A DNA stretch of 64,000 bases from Vibrio coralliirubri (lineage in GTDB: Bacteria > Pseudomonadota > Gammaproteobacteria > Enterobacterales > Vibrionaceae), in the NCBI RefSeq assembly GCF_024347375.1, contig NZ_AP025471.1, positions 806,001 to 870,000 of the forward strand, in the 5' to 3' direction. Each line of letters starts with the position of its first letter. Position 1 is the first letter of the stretch. The notes under the pieces were generated by a model. That model saw only the letters and a list, made by a program, of their open reading frames with translations. It searched no databases and had not been told where the DNA came from. The translations under genes were made by a program, and so were the position numbers. Below are positions 45,588 to 54,241 of this stretch, piece after piece.

Positions 45588-45612
45588 AAGGGAGCACATA
45601 ATGTGCTCCCTT
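45588..45612. terminator. Bidirectional terminator between adhesin and secretion operon
   Basis: AAGGGAGCACAT pairs perfectly with ATGTGCTCCCTT, a 12-bp stem with a tiny loop, followed by TTTTT on the plus strand. It ends the adhesin transcript and can also end the convergent type I secretion operon. Confidence 0.85.
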
Positions 45613-45663
45613 TTTATTATTTGCTGTTGTTATTCGTTTACTCTCAGCGACTCTATATAACGA

Positions 45664-46977
45664 TCACCTTTCACCAAATGCGACACTCACATTGGTGTAG
45701 ATCGGTTTCCATAAATACTGGAACACAGATTTTTCACCGGTTGTGATGTCTACCTCACCCGTCATACCTGGCAAAATAGAAAAGCTCTCTGGGTTATCGC
45801 GGAAGTATGGCGTATCAACCGACACTACGACTTCATAATAGATCTCGCCACGTTCGCTTTGACTGGTGGTCGGTGAAATACTCTCAACCGCCCCTTTTAG
45901 CGCCCCAAAGCGGCTGTAATCAAACGCATCAATCTTGATACGAGTCGGCTGCCCTACACTCACAAAACCAATATCTCTTGGCGACAAACGAGCTTTAAAG
46001 TCGGCTTTCCCACCAACAGGAACGATTTCGACCACAGTGCCACCCGGCTGAATAACACCACCGTTTTGCGTGCTTGGCAGGCTTTGCACCAAGCCTTGTA
46101 GCGGTGACACTAACATAGTGTTCGTCAATTTAGCTTGGCTTGAACGAACTCTAGCATTCAATGCTGATAAGTCAGATACGGCTTTAGAACGATCGTCGCT
46201 CACTTTCGCTTTCGCCTCTGCTAAAAGCTGTTCAATTTTTTGCTCTGTGCTGTCTGCTTGCTTGATTAACACCGCTTTCTTACCACGAGCTTCTTCGATT
46301 TTCTGTTCGATACTGGCCAGTTTTTGTCGCATTTCAAGCACACGTAAGCGTGAAATGTTACCCGCTTTATACCCCTTCTCCAGTATGTTCAACTCTTGCT
46401 TGGTCGCATTCAACTCTTTCTCATAGCTAGGCAATGACTTATCTACGCTACGAAGTTGCTCCGCAATTTGCTCGCTCTCTTTCTCAAGTACCACACGCTT
46501 TTGAAAATAGAGGGCTTTTTGTGCGTTCAGTTGCGCTTTTTGTTGGCTAACGATCTCTGGGTAATCGACTTCAAACTCAGCAAGGTTTGGCTCACGTTGT
46601 TCAAGCAGCGCATTCATACGTTCTACACTGGCTAGAAGCGTCACTTGTTGGGATTTCAATTCTTCAAGAGCGGTACGTTGGAATGTCGCATCAAACTCAA
46701 CAAGCGGCTGCCCTTTCTCGACCAGCTGACCTTCTTTAACGAGAATTTGCTTTAATTTACCGCCAATCGCGCTTTGAAGTACCTGCTTCTCACCTTCTGG
46801 AATGACTGCGCCTTTGGCTTTAGCAATTTCATCAACTTGGGTGACGACAGACCAAGTGGCAAAAGCGATAACACACAAAGCAACTGACCACGTCGCCAAT
46901 GCCAATGTTCGAGCCGTATTTTGTGATTCAACAAGTTCACCGTAGCGCTTGCCCTTCTCGATAGATTGTTTAGCCAT
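45664..46977 (-). CDS. Type I secretion membrane-fusion protein, HlyD/LapC family
   Basis: A 437-residue adaptor. One N-terminal membrane helix (residues about 25-47, LALATWSVALCVIAFATWSVV) is followed by a lipoyl half (GEKQVLQSAIGGKLKQILVKEGQLVEKGQ), a long coiled-coil hairpin (about residues 105-290) and the C-terminal beta domain (GMTGEVDITTGEKSV). It bridges the inner-membrane ABC transporter to an outer-membrane channel. It overlaps the upstream ABC gene by 8 bp and is last in the operon. No TolC/LapE gene is in the cluster, so a channel encoded elsewhere must serve. Confidence 0.9.
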   Translation of the reverse strand: MAKQSIEKGKRYGELVESQNTARTLALATWSVALCVIAFATWSVVTQVDEIAKAKGAVIPEGEKQVLQSAIGGKLKQILVKEGQLVEKGQPLVEFDATFQRTALEELKSQQVTLLASVERMNALLEQREPNLAEFEVDYPEIVSQQKAQLNAQKALYFQKRVVLEKESEQIAEQLRSVDKSLPSYEKELNATKQELNILEKGYKAGNISRLRVLEMRQKLASIEQKIEEARGKKAVLIKQADSTEQKIEQLLAEAKAKVSDDRSKAVSDLSALNARVRSSQAKLTNTMLVSPLQGLVQSLPSTQNGGVIQPGGTVVEIVPVGGKADFKARLSPRDIGFVSVGQPTRIKIDAFDYSRFGALKGAVESISPTTSQSERGEIYYEVVVSVDTPYFRDNPESFSILPGMTGEVDITTGEKSVFQYLWKPIYTNVSVAFGER

Positions 46978-49129
46978 TAGCGACTCCTTGCTTAGACTCA
47001 GATTGTTCTTGGGAAGCTTGAGGCTCTAAAGGCTGTTCCTGCTTCGAAGACTGCTCTAATGGACCGGCATAAACCACTGCACCTTCATTTAATACCACCA
47101 CTTTATCGGCAAGCTTGATTAAATCCGGATCGTGGGACGTGTAGATCACCGTTGCTTTTCCTTTTTTCGACTGCACAAACTCACCAAATATACGTTTAGC
47201 ATTTGGGTGAGCATCAGGCACAGGATTATCCATTAAGAACATTGGGTAGTCATAAACCAGCGCTTTTGCATCAATAAGGATCTGCGCGACGCTACCAGAC
47301 AACATGTCAAAAAGGCTATCCGGCTGAATACTGCTGATGGAGGTGTCTAGCCCACCTGACAATGTTTCGAACCAACGCTTTCCGCCGACCATTTCAATCG
47401 CAGAGATCATTTTCTGATCTTCGACTTTATGACCGTCGTTTAGCCACTCTCGAATACTCAGCGTAAGCAAATCAGGATAAGCTGCTCGAATAAAACACCA
47501 GTGACGATAGAGCTGCGGGTCGTATTGAACGAGGTTAACGCCTTCAAGCTCGACCATGCCGTTTTGGATAGGCTGCAAGCCAGACAGTACTTCGATCAAT
47601 GTTGATTTACCGCTCCCAGAAGGGCCAGTAATCGCAACAATTTCACCCGCTTCAATATCAAAGCTCACACCATTCAAAGCGGGGCGACTCTGTTTGGGAT
47701 AGCGCAGTGTCACTTGGTCTAATTTCAAATTAGGCGCTACCACAGGTAACGGGTGATGCTGGTAACTGAATTCACGCTCAGACGGCTGAGACAAGATGCG
47801 GTTCACTTGCAGCTTGGATTGGTTAAAGCTATTAAAACGCATCGCGCTGTTCGCCAATACCTGAGCAGGACCCGTCACTTTAGATATCAACATCATTGAA
47901 GCAATCAAGCCACCAGGGGTCATCACTTGTTCAAAAATGAGCCCTATTCCTAGTCCCATCACAGCTAATGTGGAACCAACCCCAATGAAATAGTAAATCG
48001 AGGTATACCGACTCTGGAGAACCGATTGATTAAAGGTCACTGTTGAAGCAAGAAGATTGGCCTTTTTGAAGCGTTGAATCCAGTGCTCTGAGAATCCAGC
48101 ACTGCGAATAAAGGCAAGCTTGGATGACAGCTCATTAGTCATGTTTTGACGATTCGTACCTGCCACTGTCGACTGCATCGAGCGCTTGCTGCTAGAGCGT
48201 ATCGAACGTTTTGCTAGCAAGTAATAAAGGATTAAAGAGACGACTGGAACCAGTACCAACCATCCGCCTAAAACACCTATCGCAAGTACAAAAATAAGAA
48301 TGAATGGTAGGTCAAATAACGCATTTCCTAGTGGCCCCGATAGTACACCTGAAATACGCTCTGACAGCATCACTTGGTTTTGCTGACTAGAAGAAGCTGT
48401 TTGCTGATTTTGAGCATAGCTATTACGAAGCAGACGCTGCACGAGGGATTGAGAAATCTCACGACTTACTCGGTTGGAAACTGAAGCAAACACTCGGCTA
48501 CGTAATGTTCTCAACCAACCCATCATCACAAACAGCAACGCCGCGCCAATGGCGATACCTTGCAACTCATGCCCTGCATCACCGCCAATCACATGGTCAT
48601 AAATCGACATCGTGATGAAAGGAACGGCAAGCGCAAATAAGTTAGTGATAAAACTGACTAGCAGCAATTTAGGAATAATGGGGCGAAACGCATGTAGTCG
48701 TTCGCCAACCCAATCAGGAGAAGCCTTCTCTAGTGGTGGCCCTTCGATAACAATACAAAACTGAGGGACATCGGTAATGTCGTCATTGGCATTAAAGGCA
48801 ACAAATTGCTTGGATTCTAAATGACCAGAGACCAGCTCATGTTCACCAAGTACCAGTAAGACCAATTTATGTTCACCAACTTCATCTAGGTTGGCAACCA
48901 AGCGATAAGGCAGTGCAAGCCTGTCGAACAAGGCAAACATATCGTCGATTGATTCAATGCCATTTTCATCGACCCATTGATGTGCGAACAACTGGATATT
49001 CGCATTCACTTCCAACTGTTTAAGAACCGAAAGGCTTTCATTTTCTAAATGATTCATCACCTCTTGTCGACCATTCGTACCTGCACGGTTGCTCGTACCT
49101 GAAGGGTTACCAGTATCTAAACGATTCAT
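46970..49129 (-). CDS. Type I secretion ABC transporter subunit with altered Walker B
   Basis: A 719-residue LapB-like exporter subunit. Residues about 25-150 resemble a C39-like domain that binds substrate in other type I systems; no catalytic Cys is seen. Five or six membrane helices follow (about 165-460), then the nucleotide domain. Walker A is canonical, GPSGSGKST (about residue 503), but the signature reads MLSGSVAQ in place of LSGGQ, and Walker B reads PMFLMDNP, with Asn where the catalytic Glu should be. The switch His is in YTSHDPD. It overlaps the upstream ABC gene by ATGA, so the two are made together and likely form a heterodimer. Confidence 0.87.
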   Translation of the reverse strand: MNRLDTGNPSGTSNRAGTNGRQEVMNHLENESLSVLKQLEVNANIQLFAHQWVDENGIESIDDMFALFDRLALPYRLVANLDEVGEHKLVLLVLGEHELVSGHLESKQFVAFNANDDITDVPQFCIVIEGPPLEKASPDWVGERLHAFRPIIPKLLLVSFITNLFALAVPFITMSIYDHVIGGDAGHELQGIAIGAALLFVMMGWLRTLRSRVFASVSNRVSREISQSLVQRLLRNSYAQNQQTASSSQQNQVMLSERISGVLSGPLGNALFDLPFILIFVLAIGVLGGWLVLVPVVSLILYYLLAKRSIRSSSKRSMQSTVAGTNRQNMTNELSSKLAFIRSAGFSEHWIQRFKKANLLASTVTFNQSVLQSRYTSIYYFIGVGSTLAVMGLGIGLIFEQVMTPGGLIASMMLISKVTGPAQVLANSAMRFNSFNQSKLQVNRILSQPSEREFSYQHHPLPVVAPNLKLDQVTLRYPKQSRPALNGVSFDIEAGEIVAITGPSGSGKSTLIEVLSGLQPIQNGMVELEGVNLVQYDPQLYRHWCFIRAAYPDLLTLSIREWLNDGHKVEDQKMISAIEMVGGKRWFETLSGGLDTSISSIQPDSLFDMLSGSVAQILIDAKALVYDYPMFLMDNPVPDAHPNAKRIFGEFVQSKKGKATVIYTSHDPDLIKLADKVVVLNEGAVVYAGPLEQSSKQEQPLEPQASQEQSESKQGVANG

Positions 49130-50778
49130 ACAATAGCCTCCTGGTTGTTCTCACTGTCGACCGCAATAGTTCGACTTTCCACGGTAATGATTCGATTAGC
49201 CAATTCGCGAAGTTTAGAATGGTAGCTCACCATCAGTATCGTCCGTCCTGCCGCCACTTCTTCTTCCAACACCTTAGCTAGATTCCCAAGGGCGTCTAAA
49301 TCAAGCGAAGAGTCTGGCCTTTCTAACATGATAATGGGTTTATCACTTGCCAGTTGAGTCGCGATATTGAGCATTTTCACGTTACCCATACTCAGCAGAG
49401 ACGCACTCGTATGGCCAATTTGTGTCTCTAGTCCATCGGGTAATCGAGTGATTTCCTTGGTTAAACCCAAACGCTTAGCATAGTCACTGACGCTATGTGT
49501 TCTCTCAGGATCAAACCCGCACAAGTTGTCGAGAATAGTACCCGACACCAACTGCCCTTTAACGCCGCAGTAGGCAGTAATGTTGGTTACGGATGCGATT
49601 GAAACGGCAGCTCCGTTAATGAAGCACTCACCCGCTTTTAGATCATCAATACCTGCAATCGACGACAATAAATGACTGTTGGTGTGGCGATCCTCACTCT
49701 CTAACAATATCAACTCACCTTTATTCAAGGTGACATCTGCATGAGAGAGTTCACCGTATCTTTCAACGGTCGCTTGCTTGATTTCCAACGTCTCAAAGTC
49801 AGATAAGTGGTTCTCAGCTTGCTCAGAATCTGAAGAGTCCGATAGTGATAAGTCATTCAATTTTTCTATTGCCTGATTGGCACTGTGTATTGAATTAAGC
49901 TTGATTCTAACCCCAACCAGAGCACTCAAAGGCGCAACCGCTCTGCCCGATAAGATAGAACATGCCGCCAATCCACCTGTGGTTAACTGGCCATCCAACA
50001 CCCATAAGCTGCCAGTAATCACGAGTAAAACTGACGTCGCTAATGCGGCAAGCTGAATACACTCTTGAGCGAAGGCATTCTGTTCCTCTTCTCTCGCTTT
50101 AGACTGAGAACGAACATTATTGAGGGATTTAAATTGATTGAAGATTCGAGACTCAACAGCCTGACGTTTGATTCCTTGAATGGTTTGGCTTAGCAAAATT
50201 AAAAACGCTTTTCGCTCCTGCTCATCTTGGGAAGCTTCTTCACTTAGGCTTTTAACGCGAATAGAAGATAACCAAACAATTCCGAGAGTAATCAGCCAAA
50301 CTGCCAAAGGTATCGCCACCAGCTCACCGCCGATGTAAGCCACCAAACCCAAGAAGATCAATGCGAAAGGCAAATCAATAAAGCCTGCAATCACACCACC
50401 GGAATACCAATCTTTGACTTTGGATACAGAGCCGAGTCCTTCTTCTACGCCACCAACACCTAAATGACGAAGATGACTTGATGAAGCATTAGTCACCCTT
50501 TCAACCATAGTTTGATAGGTCGCTTTCTCGGTGTTACTGGCCGCTGCAGACAAAAGCCAAGTTCGCACAAAGCGGATTAGCGCTTCCATAGCGACAGCCA
50601 ACGTCGCACCCGCTAATAGCAGAGTAGCAGTCCCATAACTCTGGTTAGGTAAGATACGATCGTAAATTTGTAAAACCGTTAGCGGAACGGCGAGAGAAAG
50701 AAGATTTATGAGCAAAGAAGGCAGTAGGACTTTCCCTACCACCCCTTTGTTTTTTATTGAACTTGCGGGCATACACAA
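49126..50778 (-). CDS. Degenerate ABC exporter subunit of type I secretion
   Basis: A 550-residue ABC half-transporter. It starts directly in the membrane domain (LLINLLSLAVPLTVLQIYDRIL), typical of LapB-like exporters, without the C39-like part. The nucleotide domain is recognisable by fold only: the Walker A position reads LESEDRHTNSHLLSSIAG, with no GxxGxGKST; the signature position reads LLSMGNVKM; the Walker B position reads PIIMLERPDSSLD, lacking Asp-Glu. It is therefore unlikely to bind or hydrolyse ATP and would be a structural partner of the 719-residue subunit. First gene of the operon; it has a GGATTGTG leader before its ATG. Assignment to the family is firm. Confidence 0.83.
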   Translation of the reverse strand: MCMPASSIKNKGVVGKVLLPSLLINLLSLAVPLTVLQIYDRILPNQSYGTATLLLAGATLAVAMEALIRFVRTWLLSAAASNTEKATYQTMVERVTNASSSHLRHLGVGGVEEGLGSVSKVKDWYSGGVIAGFIDLPFALIFLGLVAYIGGELVAIPLAVWLITLGIVWLSSIRVKSLSEEASQDEQERKAFLILLSQTIQGIKRQAVESRIFNQFKSLNNVRSQSKAREEEQNAFAQECIQLAALATSVLLVITGSLWVLDGQLTTGGLAACSILSGRAVAPLSALVGVRIKLNSIHSANQAIEKLNDLSLSDSSDSEQAENHLSDFETLEIKQATVERYGELSHADVTLNKGELILLESEDRHTNSHLLSSIAGIDDLKAGECFINGAAVSIASVTNITAYCGVKGQLVSGTILDNLCGFDPERTHSVSDYAKRLGLTKEITRLPDGLETQIGHTSASLLSMGNVKMLNIATQLASDKPIIMLERPDSSLDLDALGNLAKVLEEEVAAGRTILMVSYHSKLRELANRIITVESRTIAVDSENNQEAIV

Positions 50779-50937
50779 TCCTTATCCATGCTTATGAAAT
50801 AAGATTGGTACACCATATTGGGTATTGCAAGGTAACGAACTGATTTAACGTGTTTTTCAAGATAAATATGACACAGGTCTTTTTACACAAATCTGTGACT
50901 ATAAATGCACCTTAAAAACACTCCTTACAAACGCTCC

Positions 50938-51573
50938 TTACAAACAGTTATCGTAATCCGTTATCGCCTGCTTTAACTTTGAAAAGTCTGAGTCACATAA
51001 ATGCTTCCTCAACGCTTCAAACTTCGCTTCTGGCCACTCGTATATTTTGAATGAAATGAGCTCATCAATAACGGACTTATCAAAGCGGTATTTGACGACT
51101 TTAGCTGGAGAGCCACCGACGATGCTGTAGGGAGCGACGTCTTTAGTCACCACACTATTCGCTGCAACTACGGCGCCTTCGCCAATCGTCACACCGGGCA
51201 TCACCATCGCTCGCATGCCTAACCACACCCCATCTTCAATGTGAGTGTCGCCTTTGCCAATGTAGGCGTCATCGATGACATCCATAAATGGATACAGTGA
51301 AAACCAATCTACTCTGTGGGTATGGTTGCCGCCCATTAAAATCACAACCTCTGCGCCTATACAGACATAATCGCCGATATAGAGTTCGTCGATTTTCCAT
51401 CTAGGCTGCCACTGGCGGCTGACTTCGTCGCCGTGTAAATAGCGAACTACCGATTGTTCAAAGCCGTTATCCCAGCAATCGCTGTAATAACTGTGTTGAC
51501 CTTTTACGTGAATATTGGGGTTGGTTACGACTTCATGCAGCAACTCGAATTTGGACCAATGCTTCTTTTGCAT
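50938..51573 (-). CDS. CatB-related left-handed beta-helix O-acetyltransferase
   Basis: A 211-residue acetyltransferase close in length and pattern to type B chloramphenicol acetyltransferases (xenobiotic acetyltransferases, about 210 residues). Hexapeptide coils are visible (IGDYVCIGAEVVILMGGNHTHRV and IEDGVWLGMRAMVMPGVTIGEGAVVAANSVVTKDV), with the catalytic His in GGNHTHRVDW. It ends GGSPAKVVKYRF, as in CatB/Vat. Trimeric, cytosolic. Such proteins acetylate chloramphenicol or streptogramin A, but chromosomal homologues often have unknown native substrates; resistance should not be assumed. It stands alone. The name catB is not used because identity cannot be measured here. Confidence 0.8.
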   Translation of the reverse strand: MQKKHWSKFELLHEVVTNPNIHVKGQHSYYSDCWDNGFEQSVVRYLHGDEVSRQWQPRWKIDELYIGDYVCIGAEVVILMGGNHTHRVDWFSLYPFMDVIDDAYIGKGDTHIEDGVWLGMRAMVMPGVTIGEGAVVAANSVVTKDVAPYSIVGGSPAKVVKYRFDKSVIDELISFKIYEWPEAKFEALRKHLCDSDFSKLKQAITDYDNCL

Positions 51574-51993
51574 TTTTACCTCTGAATGATCTATTTAGTT
51601 TTATTCGTTAACTATCAAAATGTTCGACGATGCAAATCCAAGGTGCACAAACTAACGCCCTATAAACACAGGGTTCACTGGGATGAATAGTGAGTATCAC
51701 ACTTAAATCATAGCAAAGTCGCTAAAACTAAAGAGTCGTCAGTGGATTCGAGGTTGCTTAAGAAGAGGAAGTAATTTCACAGTTTGCTCAGTTTGTTATC
51801 GATAACTTGGTTGGATAATTTACAGGTGTAGTGTATCTGTTTAATCGCGCCAATTTGACAGGAAGATGTGATTAATAAGGTTTCAAATTTCGTTTCGTGG
51901 AATACGGAATAAACAAGAGCCTGCGCGATTACACAGGCTCAAACTTAGACTCGGCTATAAACTTCGGCTCTCGCTTGGAGCTGGGTTCAGCGA
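51574..51993. other. Intergenic region with a terminator hairpin
   Basis: No gene supported. It includes the likely promoter of the acetyltransferase on the left side and, at 51917-51940, a terminator-like stem for the leftward flavin oxidoreductase. Confidence 0.45.
51917..51940 (-). terminator. Terminator of the Old Yellow Enzyme gene
   Basis: GAGCCTG and CAGGCTC form a 7-bp stem with a 10-base loop; on the minus strand TTGTTT follows. It lies about 54 bp past the stop at 51994. Confidence 0.55.
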
Positions 51994-53106
51994 CTACATT
52001 CGAGCAAGCTGTACTTTTCTGTCTTTATTCACCACGCAGAAGTTACCGCGCTTAGTACGACACTTAGAGCATCGTTCGCATTCAACAGGGCTTCTATCCC
52101 CTTCCTTCCAACGCTTAACTAAATGGGGTTCAGAAAGCAGCGGTCTTGAAAGCGCGAAGTATTCAATGCCAGTGTTGTTTGCAATCGCTTCGATAGCATC
52201 AAAATCTGTCAGGCCACCAACCGTGATCACTGGGATATTAACGTCTTGGCTGATCGCGTGACCATACTCATGGAAGTAGCCTTCAGCTTGAATGGTAAAA
52301 CCATCGTGCGACTCGCCAATCATAGTGTCTGCTTTGCCATGAATATTGCCTGACACGACAATGCCATCCACGCCCACTTGTTCAAGCTTTTTACACACAA
52401 TACGTGTTTCGTCGAAGGTCACACCACCTTCAAAAAACTCCGAAGCTGTAAGCTTAACCAAGATAGGGAAATCATCTCCCACCAACTTACGCGTCGCGGT
52501 ATAGATCTCTAACAAGAATCTCATGCGGTTTTCTAAGCTACCGCCGTACTCATCTTCACGTTGGTTGTAATAAGGGCTTAAGAACTGATTAATCAGGTAA
52601 GTGTGAGCAGCATGAATTTCAACGCCATCAAAACCTGACTTCTGTGCTCTCAAAGACGCTTGAGCAAACGCATCAACAATGTAGTCGATCTCGTCTTTGG
52701 TCATCGCTTTGCCTAGTGTTTGAGTCCCTTTTTCTGGAACCTCACTTGGTGCGTAGATCACTCGTTCGCCAAGATCATGCGTGGTTTTGGTGCCACCATA
52801 AGCCAATTGCATCACGATTTTAGAGTCGTTGTCGTGCACCAGTTGAGTCAGCTTTTTGTACTCTTCAATGAATGAGTCGTTATACATCCCCATCATGCCC
52901 GCATTCGGCTTTTCTTCTTCAACAATGTTCGCGTAACCCGTCACGATCAGGCCGACTTCACCTTGAGCCAACTCTTCATAGATAGCGTACAGTTTATCTG
53001 TCATATGCCCATCTTCGGTGGCCATATTTTCCCACGTTGCACTTCTCATGAAGCGGTTCTTTAGTGTCATCTTGCCAATGTGGGTTTCTGTAAACAAAGT
53101 GCTCAA
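51994..53106 (-). CDS. Old Yellow Enzyme-family NADH:flavin oxidoreductase
   Basis: A 370-residue FMN enzyme with the TIM barrel only. Motifs include MTLKNRFMRSATWE at the start, FDGVEIHAAHTYLINQFLSPYYNQR with the His pair that binds substrate, and EYFALSRPLLSEPHLV for FMN phosphate. It reduces activated C=C bonds with NAD(P)H. The C-terminus has a Cys cluster (CERCSKCRTKRGNFC) seen in some members of this group. The start is TTG at 53106, chosen because AGAGGAAG lies just before it; the ATG at 53145 lacks one and adds residues unlike the family. Substrate unknown. Confidence 0.87.
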   Translation of the reverse strand: MSTLFTETHIGKMTLKNRFMRSATWENMATEDGHMTDKLYAIYEELAQGEVGLIVTGYANIVEEEKPNAGMMGMYNDSFIEEYKKLTQLVHDNDSKIVMQLAYGGTKTTHDLGERVIYAPSEVPEKGTQTLGKAMTKDEIDYIVDAFAQASLRAQKSGFDGVEIHAAHTYLINQFLSPYYNQREDEYGGSLENRMRFLLEIYTATRKLVGDDFPILVKLTASEFFEGGVTFDETRIVCKKLEQVGVDGIVVSGNIHGKADTMIGESHDGFTIQAEGYFHEYGHAISQDVNIPVITVGGLTDFDAIEAIANNTGIEYFALSRPLLSEPHLVKRWKEGDRSPVECERCSKCRTKRGNFCVVNKDRKVQLARM

Positions 53107-53290
53107 GTGTCTTCCTCTCAAAATCGTATTACGCGAGTTACCCATTAAGCATGGGCACTGATTCAGGCGGATACTACAGAGAATAAGACAGGGAAAACTT
53201 AATCTAGATTAAGAGAGCGGCACTCTCATATGGAAAAAGACAGAAAGAGACAGCAAAAGATGAGAAAAGAGAAATTAGAGGAAGTAAACA

Positions 53291-53319
53291 GAAGCCGCTT
53301 AATTTCACTAAACGGCTTC
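53291..53319 (-). terminator. Weak hairpin after the NmrA-like gene
   Basis: GAAGCCG and CGGCTTC form a 7-bp stem with a 15-base loop, about 56 bp past the stop at 53375. Only a short pyrimidine run follows on the minus strand. Confidence 0.35.
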
Positions 53320-53374
53320 ACAGATTTATAGGCTTATCGCTTGAAGGCTTTACTAAAAATCAGACTTAACAGCG

Positions 53375-54010
53375 TTATCCATATTTAACCGTAGGATCAA
53401 CACACTGATAGATCTGCCCAATGCTCGCTTCATTGGTTAACAAGGCTTCGATAAGGCGCGCCACTTCTTGTCTGTAAATCACACCATGAACTTCGACCTG
53501 TTGGGACAGCTCACCGTTGCCAGTCTCCTCGCCGTCTAACAAGCCACCCGGGCGTAAAATGGTGTAATCCAAAGAACTCGAGGTTAACCAAGCTTCAGCC
53601 AACGACTTTTCACGAACCGCTGCGCCAAACCCTTTTCTAGATCGCTCCGACAAATACTGCCAAGAGTCACCACAACCCAACGACGTTACCAGCACAAATC
53701 GAGCGATACCATTGGCTTCAAGCGCATCTGTTAGATGTCGGTGTCCAATGTAATCAACAGGAATGTCAGCTCTGAAGCTGCCCATGCTAGAAACGATAAG
53801 TGCCGATTTAGGTAACTGAGCGACCACAGATTCAACTTGTTCTTTATCGGTAGCATCACAGCATAGTGTGGTGATACCAAGTTCAGCTAAACGCGCGTTC
53901 TTCTCTGGGTTTCTCGCAACGGCTATCACTTGATAATCTTGTTTGTGAAAATGCTCAACGATTGCAGCGCCTAACCCACTTCCTGCTCCCCATACAACGA
54001 CCGTACTCAT
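53375..54010 (-). CDS. NAD(P)-binding SDR/NmrA-like protein
   Basis: A 211-residue Rossmann-fold protein. The dinucleotide loop is VVWGAGSGLGAAIVEHF (about residues 4-20), followed by AVARNP and CDATD, typical of atypical short-chain dehydrogenases that act as redox sensors or epimerase-like enzymes. The usual YxxxK catalytic pair is not obvious; SLDYTILRPGGLLDG is the family's conserved late motif. The start is ATG at 54010, eight bases after GAGG; a longer frame to 54031 is less likely. No partner gene is adjacent. Role unknown. Confidence 0.8.
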   Translation of the reverse strand: MSTVVVWGAGSGLGAAIVEHFHKQDYQVIAVARNPEKNARLAELGITTLCCDATDKEQVESVVAQLPKSALIVSSMGSFRADIPVDYIGHRHLTDALEANGIARFVLVTSLGCGDSWQYLSERSRKGFGAAVREKSLAEAWLTSSSLDYTILRPGGLLDGEETGNGELSQQVEVHGVIYRQEVARLIEALLTNEASIGQIYQCVDPTVKYG

Positions 54011-54241
54011 AAAAAACCTCATAATATTCATGTTGTAGTGATACTAACCAGACAATCTAAACCGTTCCTTTATCGAGATCAATAAATGAGAATAAGTCTC
54101 AATATTATTTTTAAGTTTTTGCTGGTTCTCACTAATCTACTCAAAAGCACGACCACGTATCATAATTAGACATTGGTTAATTGAATTGCCCCAACATGTC
54201 TACTAAAGTAATTTTAATACAATGACTTAGTCTCGGTGGTT

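Noticed and set aside
50938..51573. Chloramphenicol resistance gene
   Set aside because: The fold and catalytic His fit the CatB/Vat group, but chromosomal relatives are often unrelated to resistance and no mobile context is present, so only the fold-level name is used.
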